Assembly: GCF_014873535.1 (NCBI RefSeq)
Contig: NZ_JADBEF010000001.1
Location: 6,696,001 to 6,760,000 of the forward strand
DNA length: 64,000 nucleotides
Source of the DNA: Nonomuraea africana
Lineage (GTDB): Bacteria; Actinomycetota; Actinomycetes; Streptosporangiales; Streptosporangiaceae
Direction of reading: 5' to 3'
This document shows positions 42,825-50,602 of this stretch, in pieces. The stretch's first letter is position 1. Every line of letters begins with the position of its first letter. The notes beneath the pieces are model-generated. The model saw only the letters and a list, made by a program, of their open reading frames with translations, made no database searches and was not told the origin of the DNA. The position numbers and the translations under genes were made by a program.

Positions 42825-43763
42825 TCAACCGGCCAGCTCGTGGAAGAGCGCCACGCGGAGCTCGTGATAGTCGAGGTCCTCCGCGTCATGGACCACGCCC
42901 GAGGCGACGGCCTGCTGGAAGTAGGCGAACTCCCTGCGCAACTTGTGCCTGATCAGCTGGACCAGCTCCTCCTCCGTCAGCGGGGCCGCGGTGCCGCCCG
43001 CCTCCAGGTAGGCGTCGACGAACTCCTTGCTCTGGCCCAGGTCGTCGTCGCCCCATTCGAAGGCGGCGGCGGCCAGCTCGACCTCGGGAGCGCCGACGAA
43101 CGCCTCGTCCCAGTCGAGCACGGCGACGAGCGTGCCGTTCCTCGCGAGGGTGTTGCCGGGGTAGAAGTCGCCGTGAAGGGGGTGGCGGCGGGGGTGCTCC
43201 CGGTGGAAGGCGGCAAGCCAGAGGTCCAGCGCGGGATCGGCCAGTTCTGAGGTGTCGGCGGGGGGCGTGCCGTACCGGCCCTCCTCCGGGGAAGCGGACG
43301 GCGTGCCGTACAGGCCCTCTTCCTGGAAGGCGGGCACCGGGCGCGGGCCCGGGCGGACGTCGGCCAGCGCGGCGTGCAGCCCGGCCAGCAGGCGCGCGCC
43401 CTGGACGCGCTGGTCGGGCAGGTCCGAGCCGGGCCACGCGCCCTCGACGTACGGCCACAGCGAGACCGGCCGGCCGTCGACCCGGATCACGGTGCCGCCG
43501 GCCGGAGTGGGAACGGGCGCCACCGCCTCGGGCAGCGCGTCGGCGGCCCGGCGGGCGATGGCGTGGCACCACTCGGCCGCCGCGGTGGTGCGCCACTCGG
43601 GGCCCACGCGCACGACATGCCCGCCCAGGAGGTAGGCTGCGGATTCCTCTCCACCGTGCAGGCGCACGCCCTCGTCGTCGGGTGTTCCCCAGGTGGCGGT
43701 GACGGCCCGGCGGATCGCCGGAGTGAGAGGGATGTTCGCGTAGATCATCTTTCCAGTCTGCAT
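42825..43763 (-). CDS. APH-family phosphotransferase with a small internal repeat
   Basis: 312 residues. Catalytic loop HPLHGDFYPGNTL (HGDxxxxN) and AVLDWDEAFVG (DFG equivalent) identify an aminoglycoside/choline kinase-like enzyme. An insertion in the linker has a short repeat, EEGLYGTPSASP then EEGRYGTPPAD, encoded by two near-identical 30-base units at about 43260-43325, which most relatives lack. Start could also be ATG 43748 (MIYANIP). The substrate is unknown; self-resistance and primary metabolism are both possible. Confidence 0.88.
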   Translation of the reverse strand: MQTGKMIYANIPLTPAIRRAVTATWGTPDDEGVRLHGGEESAAYLLGGHVVRVGPEWRTTAAAEWCHAIARRAADALPEAVAPVPTPAGGTVIRVDGRPVSLWPYVEGAWPGSDLPDQRVQGARLLAGLHAALADVRPGPRPVPAFQEEGLYGTPSASPEEGRYGTPPADTSELADPALDLWLAAFHREHPRRHPLHGDFYPGNTLARNGTLVAVLDWDEAFVGAPEVELAAAAFEWGDDDLGQSKEFVDAYLEAGGTAAPLTEEELVQLIRHKLRREFAYFQQAVASGVVHDAEDLDYHELRVALFHELAG

Positions 43764-43869
43764 GACGCACAGGCCGGGGAGACCTCAGTCACCGAACTGA
43801 CGATCTATTGCCCCCGTGTGGTGTCGCACGTCAATGTGGGGCCATTGCCCGACGCTCATGAGGAGCCCT

Positions 43870-44898
43870 GTGACCGACGTACCTGTCACCGTCGAAGCCC
43901 GAGGCAGCGACTTCGCCCGACTGGCACGCAAGATCAACCAAGCCGGACTGCTTGACAGACGGCCCCTCTACTACACAGTCCGCCTGGGTCTGGTGGGCAC
44001 CGCCTTCGTTGCAGGATGGGTGGCGTTCGCGCTGGTGGGTGATTCGTGGTGGACGCTGCTCGTGGCCTTCGTGTCAGCTGTCACCTTCGCCCAGGTGGCC
44101 CTCGTCGCCCACGATCTGGCGCACCGGCAGGTGTTCCGCAACCGCAGACCGAGTGAGATAGCCGGTCGGACGGTGGGCAACCTGCTCATCGGCATGGGCT
44201 ACGGCTGGTGGACCGACAAGCACACCCGGCATCACGCCAATCCCAACCACGAGGACCACGATCCCGACGTCTCGCCCGCGGTGATCGTCTGGTCGGTTGA
44301 GCAGGCGGAGCGGGTGAAAGGACTGCCGAGGTTCGTCGCCCGCAGCCAGGCGTGGCTGTTCTTCCCCCTGCTGACGCTGGAGGGCTGGCACCTGCACGTG
44401 GCCAGCTTCAAGGCGCTGGCCAAGGGGTCGATGCGGCACCGGGCCCTGGAGGGCGCGCTCCTGGTGCTGCACTTCGTCTGGTTCTTCGGCCTCATCTTCA
44501 CCGTGCTGCCGTTCGGGAAGGCCCTGGCGTTCGCGTTGGTGCACCAGGCGGTCTTCGGCGTCTACCTCGGCTGCACGTTCGCCCCCAACCACAAGGGCAT
44601 GCCCATCCTCACCAAGGAGGACGAGCTCGACTTCCTGCGCAAGCAGGTGCTCACCTCACGCAACGTGCGCGGTGGCTGGATCGTGGACGTGGCCCTCGGC
44701 GGGCTCAACTACCAGATCGAGCACCACCTGTTCCCGAACATGCCCACCCCCAACCTGCGCAAGGCGAAGCCGATCGTCATGGCGCACTGCGCCGAACTGG
44801 GGGTGGCGTACCTGGAGTCGGGGCTCGTCAGCTCCTACGGCCAGGCACTCCGCCACCTCCACGAGGTCGGCAGGCCGCTACGAGAGGCGGGAGCGTAG
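43870..44898 (+). CDS. Fatty acid desaturase
   Basis: 342 residues from GTG 43870, chosen for AGGAG 4 bases upstream. Three His boxes of membrane desaturases are present: HDLAHRQ, HTRHHAN and QIEHHLF, with four membrane helices (WWTLLVAFVSAVTFAQVALV and others). It resembles linoleoyl-CoA/DesA3-type acyl desaturases that use diiron and oxygen. It would introduce double bonds into membrane lipid acyl chains. Confidence 0.93.
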   Translation: MTDVPVTVEARGSDFARLARKINQAGLLDRRPLYYTVRLGLVGTAFVAGWVAFALVGDSWWTLLVAFVSAVTFAQVALVAHDLAHRQVFRNRRPSEIAGRTVGNLLIGMGYGWWTDKHTRHHANPNHEDHDPDVSPAVIVWSVEQAERVKGLPRFVARSQAWLFFPLLTLEGWHLHVASFKALAKGSMRHRALEGALLVLHFVWFFGLIFTVLPFGKALAFALVHQAVFGVYLGCTFAPNHKGMPILTKEDELDFLRKQVLTSRNVRGGWIVDVALGGLNYQIEHHLFPNMPTPNLRKAKPIVMAHCAELGVAYLESGLVSSYGQALRHLHEVGRPLREAGA

Positions 44899-45084
44899 CT
44901 CGTCACGCCTCGACTCCAGCTCGGCGATCAACCCGTCCTGCTCGTCGGCCATGCCCAGCATGGCCGACTTCTCCACGACATCCGTCGCTCCCATGTCGCT
45001 GATCTGGCTGCGCAGGTCGGCGTTCGATGCTTTCAGCCTCGCCAGATCCTCTTCGAGCCGGCGAAGTTCGTCCTGTGTGCTCAT
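44878..45084 (-). CDS. Small coiled-coil protein
   Basis: 68 residues, almost entirely heptad-rich (MSTQDELRRLEEDLARLKAS, LIAELESRRDELRSRLS), so a cytosolic coiled coil. Its ATG overlaps the stop of a short membrane-tail remnant (ATGA) and its stop overlaps the convergent desaturase end by 21 bases. No family assigned; probably once paired with the truncated upstream membrane protein. Confidence 0.65.
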   Translation of the reverse strand: MSTQDELRRLEEDLARLKASNADLRSQISDMGATDVVEKSAMLGMADEQDGLIAELESRRDELRSRLS

Positions 45085-45178
45085 CTTCTTCCTCTACCCG
45101 AGCGAAATGTCTTCAACGTGTAAAGCGGCGCGGTGAGGGCGAGCAGGAGCAGGTAGCCAGCCGGCCGGCGACAGAATG
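45081..45178 (-). pseudogene. C-terminal tail of a membrane protein truncated by the tnpB element
   Basis: The last 30 codons read RRPAGYLLLLALTAPLYTLK and a basic tail (RSGRGRR), a typical final transmembrane helix, then a stop that overlaps the start of the coiled-coil gene. Upstream, the frame meets the right end of the IS605-type element near 45184 and no start is present. The rest of the gene is not found on the other side of the element. Confidence 0.6.
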
Positions 45179-45183
45179 ACCCC

Positions 45184-45310
45184 TTGACTTCCTCCCCCTC
45201 GTAAACGAGGGGGATTCCCACGGTCACCCGTGAGGTTTCCTGCTTCACCGCCGGTAGCCCGCCCGAGAGGACTCTCGTTGAGGTCTTACACCAGCTCCAC
45301 AGGCGTTTCA
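45184..45310 (-). ncRNA. Predicted omega RNA/right end for TnpB
   Basis: TnpB guide RNAs are derived from the region overlapping the 3' end of tnpB and the transposon right end. Here that is the minus strand from about 45310 down to the hairpin near 45195, with the guide expected from sequence just outside (GGGGTCATTCTGTCGCC on the minus strand). Structure and end are inferred. Confidence 0.5.
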
Positions 45311-46414
45311 GCTCTCCGCCAGCCCGGCGGCGAGCACGTTCTTGGCCGCGTTCACGTCCCGGTCGTGGACCGCGCCGCAGGCGCACTCCCACGTTCGGAC
45401 GTTCAACGGCATGGACTGCTGGATGGCTCCGCACGCCGAGCACAGCTTGGAGGAGGGGAACCAGCGGTCCACGACCAGCAGGTCCCGCCCGTACCAGGCG
45501 GCTTTGTACTCCAGCATGGAGCGCAGCTCGCGCCAGCTCGCGTCGCTGATGGCGCGAGCCAGCGAGTGGTTCTTCACCATGTTGCGGACGGTGAGGTCCT
45601 CGATCACGACCGTTTGGTTCTCACGGACGAGCCGAGTGGTGAGCTTGTGCAGGAAATCGCGGCGGCGGTCGGTGACGCGGGCGTACACGCGGGCTACCCG
45701 AAGGTTCGCCTTCTGCCGGTTGGCGGACCCCTTCTCTTTCCGTGCGAGCGCTCGCTGAGCGCGGGCGAGCTTGCGCCGGTCGGCCCGCTCATGCTTCGGG
45801 TTGACGATTTTCTCTCCGGTGGAGAGCGTGGCCAGCGCGGTGATGCCCGCGTCCACTCCCACCATCGCGTCCACGGGCGAAAACGGCGTGATCTTCTCCT
45901 CTACCAGCATGGACACGAACCAGCGGCCTGCCGCGTCACGGGACACGGTGACCGTGGACGGCTCCGCGCCGTCGGGCAGTGGACGGGACCACACGATGTT
46001 CAGGGGTGCGTCCATCTTCGCGAGCGTGAGCGCGCCGTCGCGCCAGCGGAACGCCGAGCGGGTGTATTCGGCCGACGCCCGGGACTTCTTACGCGACTTG
46101 AAGGTGGGGTATGTGGCGCGTTTGGCGAAGAAGTTCGCGAACGCCGCCTGAAGATGGCGAAGCGCCTGCTGCAACGGAACCGACGACACCTTGAACAGGA
46201 AGTCGTAGTCGCCGCTGCGCTTCCACGCGGTCAACGCGGCCGAGGACTCCACGTAGGAGACGCGACGGCCTTCAAGCGTGTAAGCGCGGGTTCGTTCTTC
46301 GAGCGCCTTGTTGTAGACGAGGCGGACGCACCCGAACGTGCGGGCAAGCTCTTCGGCCTGCTCGGGGGTCGGGTAGAAGCGGTACTTGTAGGCCCGCTTC
46401 ACGATCTGCGCCAC
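45308..46414 (-). CDS. tnpB: TnpB RNA-guided nuclease
   Basis: 368 residues. N-terminal WED/REC-like part (YKYRFYPTPEQAEELARTFG), then a RuvC nuclease with the full triad D188 (VGVDAGITALA), E272 (VVIEDLTV) and D353 (DRDVNAAKN), and a zinc finger with C325, C328, C344 and C346. These match ISDra2 TnpB (D191, E278, D361). TnpB cuts DNA next to a TAM with an omega RNA and favours retention of the element. All catalytic residues are intact, so it may be active. No tnpA is present in the window. Confidence 0.93.
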   Translation of the reverse strand: MAQIVKRAYKYRFYPTPEQAEELARTFGCVRLVYNKALEERTRAYTLEGRRVSYVESSAALTAWKRSGDYDFLFKVSSVPLQQALRHLQAAFANFFAKRATYPTFKSRKKSRASAEYTRSAFRWRDGALTLAKMDAPLNIVWSRPLPDGAEPSTVTVSRDAAGRWFVSMLVEEKITPFSPVDAMVGVDAGITALATLSTGEKIVNPKHERADRRKLARAQRALARKEKGSANRQKANLRVARVYARVTDRRRDFLHKLTTRLVRENQTVVIEDLTVRNMVKNHSLARAISDASWRELRSMLEYKAAWYGRDLLVVDRWFPSSKLCSACGAIQQSMPLNVRTWECACGAVHDRDVNAAKNVLAAGLAES

Positions 46415-46563
46415 GCCTCACATTCTATCGCGTTGTCGGTTAAGCATCGCGTGTTTGTTCGAGACGGAGGTCCGCCTGGCGGCGAATCGCCTACCCCTGC
46501 CCTGCTCCGCAGGAGTCCGATTCCTCCCCCGCCTGAAGGCGGGGGTTTCCTCGGAGGTTCCCG

Positions 46564-47649
46564 ATGAAGGTGACGATCGGCATGGTGGCGGTCATCGCGG
46601 CGGGCTGCGTCCTGGCCGTGCTGGTGCGGCCCGAGGCGAGCCCCAACGTGCTCGACGTCGCGCTGCCGCTGATCATCTGCGGGGCGCTGTTCCTGCGGCG
46701 CCGGAACCCGGTCGCCGTGCTGCTGGTCGTCATGATCGCCTGCGCGGTCTACTATCCCTTCGCCGGATACGACGGGCCGGTGATGCTGGCCGCCCTGCTC
46801 GCCCTCTACACCGCCGCCGACCTCGGTCACCTGGCGGCGGCGGGCACCGTCGCCGCGGCCCTGCTCCTCGGCATGGGCATGGGCGAGACGGGCGAGGTCA
46901 GGCACGTCGACGACGGGCTGTTCCTCATGATCGCGGGCTGGCTCGCGGCCGCCGTCGCGGCGGGAGGCGTCACCCGCAACAGGCGCGCCTACCTGCAGGA
47001 GGTCGAACGGCGGGCCGCGGAGGCCGAGCACACCAAGGAGACCGAGGCCAAGCGCAGGGCCACGGAGGAGCGGCTGCGCATCGCCCGCGAGCTGCACGAC
47101 GTCCTCGGACACAACATCTCCATGATCAACGTCCAGGCCGGAGCGGCGCTGCACGGCATCAAGAAGCGGCCGGAGGAAGCCGAGGCCGCCCTCCAGGCGA
47201 TCAAGGAGACCAGCAAGGAGACGCTGCGGGAGCTGCGGGCCACGCTGGGTGTGCTGCGCCAGGTGGACGAGGGCGCCCCGACCAGCCCCACCGCGAGCCT
47301 CGGCCGGCTCGACGAGGTCGTGCGCAGGAGCGGCCTCACCGTCGACAGCGACATCGACGTCGGGGAGCCGCCCGTCGAGGTCGACCTCGCGGCGGCCAGG
47401 ATCATCCAGGAGGCGCTGACGAACGTCTCGCGGCACTCCGCGGCGGGCCGGGCACGGCTGTCAGTCGCCGAAATATCCGGAAAGATGGTCATCACGGTGG
47501 AAGACGACGGCCCTTCCGTGGTCTTCCCGGGAGGAAGCGGGTACGGCGTGCAAGGAATGAAGGAACGGGCCATGGCGCTGGGCGGCACCCTGGAGGCCGG
47601 CCCCCGTCCCGAGGGCGGCTACCGCGTCGTCGCCGAGCTGCCGCTGTGA
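46564..47649 (+). CDS. NarL-system sensor histidine kinase (HisKA_3)
   Basis: 361 residues. Four to five membrane helices in the first 130 residues, then a coiled segment and a HisKA_3 dimer domain with RIARELHDVLGHNISMI (His phospho-acceptor in ELHDVLGH) and an HATPase_c domain with IIQEALTNVSRHS and GYGVQGMKERA. This is the common actinomycete kinase paired with a LuxR-type regulator. Its start is next to the left end of the tnpB element; GGAGG in the ribosome-binding site may lie on the element edge, so expression could have been changed. Confidence 0.9.
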   Translation: MKVTIGMVAVIAAGCVLAVLVRPEASPNVLDVALPLIICGALFLRRRNPVAVLLVVMIACAVYYPFAGYDGPVMLAALLALYTAADLGHLAAAGTVAAALLLGMGMGETGEVRHVDDGLFLMIAGWLAAAVAAGGVTRNRRAYLQEVERRAAEAEHTKETEAKRRATEERLRIARELHDVLGHNISMINVQAGAALHGIKKRPEEAEAALQAIKETSKETLRELRATLGVLRQVDEGAPTSPTASLGRLDEVVRRSGLTVDSDIDVGEPPVEVDLAAARIIQEALTNVSRHSAAGRARLSVAEISGKMVITVEDDGPSVVFPGGSGYGVQGMKERAMALGGTLEAGPRPEGGYRVVAELPL

Positions 47650-48314
47650 TCCGCGTCCTGCTGGCCGACGACCAGACGCTGGTGCGGGCCGGGTTCCGCT
47701 CGATCCTGTCCGACGAGGACGACCTCGAGGTGGTGGGCGAGGCCGCCAACGGCGCCGAGGCCGTCGCCAAGGCCCGCGAGCTGCGCCCCGACGTGGTGCT
47801 GATGGACATCAGGATGCCCGAGCTCGACGGGCTGGAGGCGAGCCGTCAGATCGTCGCCGACCCCCGGCTGACCGGCACGAGGGTCGTCATCCTGACCACC
47901 TTCGACCTCGACGACTACGTCTACGGCGCGCTCAAGGCGGGCGCGAGCGGCTTCCTGGTCAAGGACACCGAGCCCGCCGAGCTCATCCACGCCGTCAGGG
48001 TCGTGGCGCGCGGCGACGCGCTCATCGCGCCGTCGATCACCCGCCGGCTGATCGCCGAGTTCGCCGGAAGGGTCAAGCGGCCCGCGCCGGGGCCCCAGAT
48101 GAACGCGCTGACCGAGCGCGAGCGGGAGGTCATGGAGCTGGTCGCGCAGGGCCTGTCGAACGACGAGATCGCGGCCCGGCTCGTGCTCAGCCCCGCGACC
48201 GCGAAGACGCACGTCAGCCGCATCATGACCAAGCTCGACGTGCGCGACAGGGCGCAGCTGGTCGTGCTGGCGTACGAGGCCGGTGTCATCACCCCGGGAT
48301 GGCTTACACCCTAG
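47646..48314 (+). CDS. NarL/LuxR-family response regulator
   Basis: 222 residues from GTG 47646, overlapping the kinase stop (GTGA). Receiver: LLADDQTLVRAGFRSIL, phospho-acceptor in VVLMDIRMPELDG, and Lys in GFLVKDTEP. The C-terminal LuxR HTH has LTEREREVMELVAQGLSNDE and SPATAKTHVSRIMTKLDVRD. It forms a two-component pair with the upstream kinase. It is upstream of cydAB, which it might regulate, as redox-responsive NarL-type proteins sometimes do, but this is only positional. Confidence 0.93.
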   Translation: MIRVLLADDQTLVRAGFRSILSDEDDLEVVGEAANGAEAVAKARELRPDVVLMDIRMPELDGLEASRQIVADPRLTGTRVVILTTFDLDDYVYGALKAGASGFLVKDTEPAELIHAVRVVARGDALIAPSITRRLIAEFAGRVKRPAPGPQMNALTEREREVMELVAQGLSNDEIAARLVLSPATAKTHVSRIMTKLDVRDRAQLVVLAYEAGVITPGWLTP

Positions 48315-48379
48315 GGAGTACGGCCCGCACAACCGTGGGCTGACGCGGCGGGGCAGGCCGTACGTGGATGGTCTGAGGT

Positions 48380-49630
48380 ATGGAAACCGTAGACCTGGCC
48401 CGCCTGCAGTTCGCGCTGACCGCGGGGGCGCACTTCCTCTTCGTCGCGCTGACGCTCGGCCTCGCCACCCTGGTCGCGGTCCTGCAGACCAGGGCGACGC
48501 TCACCCGTAGCCCGCTGCACCTGCGGATGACGAGGTTCTGGGGCCAGCTCTACATCATCAACTACGCCATGGGCATCGTGACGGGGCTGGTGATGGAGTT
48601 CCAGTTCGGGATGTCCTGGAGCGGCCTGACGCACTTCGCCGGCAACGTGTTCGGCGCGGCACTGGCCATCGAGACGCTGGTGGCCTTCTTCATCGAGTCG
48701 ACCTTCCTCGGCCTGTGGATCTTCGGCTGGGACCGGCTGAACCGGTGGGCGCACCTGGCGCTGATCTGGGTCGTCACGCTGACCGCCTACGCCAGCGCCT
48801 TCTGGATCCTGATCGCCAACGGCTTCCTGCAGAACCCGGTCGGCCACCGGGTCGTGGACGGCGTGCTCCAGCTAACCGACTTCGGCGCGCTGACGGCCAA
48901 CCCCGCCTCGCTCGTCGCCTTCGGCCACATCCTGAGCGGCGCCATGGTCGTCGGCGGCTTCTTCATGGCCGGGGTGAGCGCCTACCACCTGCGCAGGCGC
49001 ACCCACGAGCAGGAGTTCTTCCGCAAGTCGCTGCGCATCGGCATCGCCCTCGCGCTGCCGGCCACCCTGGTCACCGCGACCTTCGGCGGCCTCGGCTTCG
49101 ACACGATGCAGCCGACCAAGGCGGCCGCCTGGTCGGGCAGCGCGGACGAGCTGGCCCAGGTGCAGGCCGACATGGTGGCGCGCTTCGGCCCCGGCGACTA
49201 CCTGCCGCCCGTCGAGCTGGTGCGCACCGCGGGCATCGTGATGATGCTGCTGTTCGTGATCATGTTCGTCGTCGCCGCCGCCAGCTTCCTGCTGATGCTG
49301 TTCCGGCCCGCGGTGCGTGGCCTGCGGATCTGGCACTGGCTGCTGACGGCGATGATCCCGATCCCTTTCGTCACCATGCTGGCGGGCTGGATCTTCCGCG
49401 AGGTCGGCCGCCAGCCCTGGGTCGTGTACGGCCTGCTGACCACGCAGGACGCGATGTCCCACGTCAGCCCGCTGGAGATGCGCGTCTCGCTGATCGCCTT
49501 CAGCGCGGTCTTCGGACTGCTCATCGTCATCAACTACTGGCTGCTGGCCAGGCACGCCAAGCGCGGGCCCGACGCCGTGGCCCTGGGCAGCCGCCCTGTC
49601 GAGACCCCCGCCCCCGCTCTGACGTTCTGA
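48380..49630 (+). CDS. cydA: Cytochrome bd oxidase subunit I
   Basis: 416 residues, shorter than E. coli CydA because the long Q-loop is missing. Nine membrane helices; haem ligands fit ALTAGAHFLFVALTLG (His near residue 16), MEFQFGMSWSGLTHFAGNVF and the conserved GRQPWVVYGLLTT and motif following. It reduces oxygen with menaquinol at the membrane. It is followed by cydB after 9 bases. CydCD, needed for haem assembly in some bacteria, is not in the window. Confidence 0.93.
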   Translation: METVDLARLQFALTAGAHFLFVALTLGLATLVAVLQTRATLTRSPLHLRMTRFWGQLYIINYAMGIVTGLVMEFQFGMSWSGLTHFAGNVFGAALAIETLVAFFIESTFLGLWIFGWDRLNRWAHLALIWVVTLTAYASAFWILIANGFLQNPVGHRVVDGVLQLTDFGALTANPASLVAFGHILSGAMVVGGFFMAGVSAYHLRRRTHEQEFFRKSLRIGIALALPATLVTATFGGLGFDTMQPTKAAAWSGSADELAQVQADMVARFGPGDYLPPVELVRTAGIVMMLLFVIMFVVAAASFLLMLFRPAVRGLRIWHWLLTAMIPIPFVTMLAGWIFREVGRQPWVVYGLLTTQDAMSHVSPLEMRVSLIAFSAVFGLLIVINYWLLARHAKRGPDAVALGSRPVETPAPALTF

Positions 49631-49639
49631 GGAGACATC

Positions 49640-50377
49640 GTGGAGATCTTCATCCTGGGCTTCTTCGCGCTCGGCTACCTCATCCTCGGCGGGGCCGACA
49701 TCGGGGTGGGCATGCTGCTGCCGTACCTCGGAAGGACGGCCGCCGAGCGCAGAACCGTCATCGCCGCCTTCGCCCCCTTCTTCCTCGGCAACGAGGTGTG
49801 GCTGGTCGCCACCGCCGGGGTGCTGGCGGGGCTGTTCCCGCTGCTGGAGGGCGAGCTGCTGAGCGGCAACTACCTGGCGATCGTGGCGCTGCTGGTCGGC
49901 TGGATCGTCCGGGACATGGGGCTGTGGCTGCGCGGCCGGATGCCGGGGGCGCGCTGGCAGGCCTGCTGGGACGGGGCGATCGTCGGCGGCTCGTGGACGC
50001 TGGCGCTGGCCTGGGGGGTGATCTTCACCCAGATCCTGCCGGTGCCGATCGTGGCGGCGGGCGTGGTCGCGCTGCTGTTCGCGATGCACGGGCTGGCGTT
50101 CGCGGGGCTGCGGCTCACCGGAGAGCTGCGGGAGCGGGCCGTACGGCTGACCGGCGGGTCGGGCGAGGGACGCACGTACGCGCTGACGGCGGTGGCGCTG
50201 ACCGGGCTCGGCGTGCTGGCGGGGGCGGAGCTGGACCTCGCGCACTCGGCGGCCGACGCGGGCACGCTGGGGCTTCTCGTGCCGGTGATGCTGGCGCTGA
50301 TCCCGTTCCTGGTGGCGGCACAGGCATGGGTCTGGTGGACCTTCAGAGCCCGCGTAACAGGCCCGTCCTACCTGTAA
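49640..50377 (+). CDS. cydB: Cytochrome bd oxidase subunit II (short form)
   Basis: 245 residues from GTG 49640, clearly shorter than the usual 330-380. The start (MEIFILGFFALGYLILGGAD) and FFLGNEVWLVATAGVLAGLF match family helices 1-3; the later helices are compressed. The gene ends in a proper stop, with no evidence of frameshift. It should partner CydA as the small subunit. The short form may still be functional because similar lengths occur in cyanide-insensitive bd oxidases. Confidence 0.85.
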   Translation: MEIFILGFFALGYLILGGADIGVGMLLPYLGRTAAERRTVIAAFAPFFLGNEVWLVATAGVLAGLFPLLEGELLSGNYLAIVALLVGWIVRDMGLWLRGRMPGARWQACWDGAIVGGSWTLALAWGVIFTQILPVPIVAAGVVALLFAMHGLAFAGLRLTGELRERAVRLTGGSGEGRTYALTAVALTGLGVLAGAELDLAHSAADAGTLGLLVPVMLALIPFLVAAQAWVWWTFRARVTGPSYL

Positions 50378-50390
50378 CGCCCTCTCCCCT

Positions 50391-50508
50391 ATCCACCGGC
50401 GCCGTCGGACGCCTCTTCGCGACCGCCCTTCCAAAGACCCCAGCCCCCCATCCACCGGGCGCCGTCAGATGCCTCTTCGCACCCCTCCCCCAGAAAGACC
50501 CCAGCCCC
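50391..50508. repeat. 59-bp imperfect tandem duplication
   Basis: Two 59-base units (50391-50449, 50450-50508) start ATCCACCGG and end AGACCCCAGCCCC. They differ at several positions. They lie in the intergenic region after cydB. Confidence 0.8.
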
Positions 50509-50547
50509 AGCCCGCACGAAGAGGGCAGGCGGTCACGGGCTGGGGTT
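50505..50547 (+). terminator. Terminator after cydB
   Basis: CCCCAGCCCG (50505-50514) pairs with CGGGCTGGGG (50536-50545), a 10-bp stem with a 21-base loop followed by TT. It lies about 130 bases after cydB, between it and the convergent GH13 gene. Confidence 0.6.
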
Positions 50548-50602
50548 CTTCGGAGGAAGGCGACGGCCGAGATCCGCGAGCTGGCCATGCTGGCCTACCC
50601 CG

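Larger units (their letters stand above)
45184..46555 (-). mobile_element. IS200/IS605-type element with tnpB only
   Basis: The element carries an intact tnpB and no Y1 transposase tnpA. Subterminal hairpins mark both ends on the minus strand: CCCCCGCC-TTCA-GGCGGGGG at about 46526-46545 (left end) and CCCCCTCG-TTTA-CGAGGGGG at about 45195-45214 (right end), each followed by AGGAA. Exact cleavage sites are not certain. The right end borders a truncated membrane gene; the left end is a few bases from the start of the histidine kinase at 46564. Confidence 0.8.
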
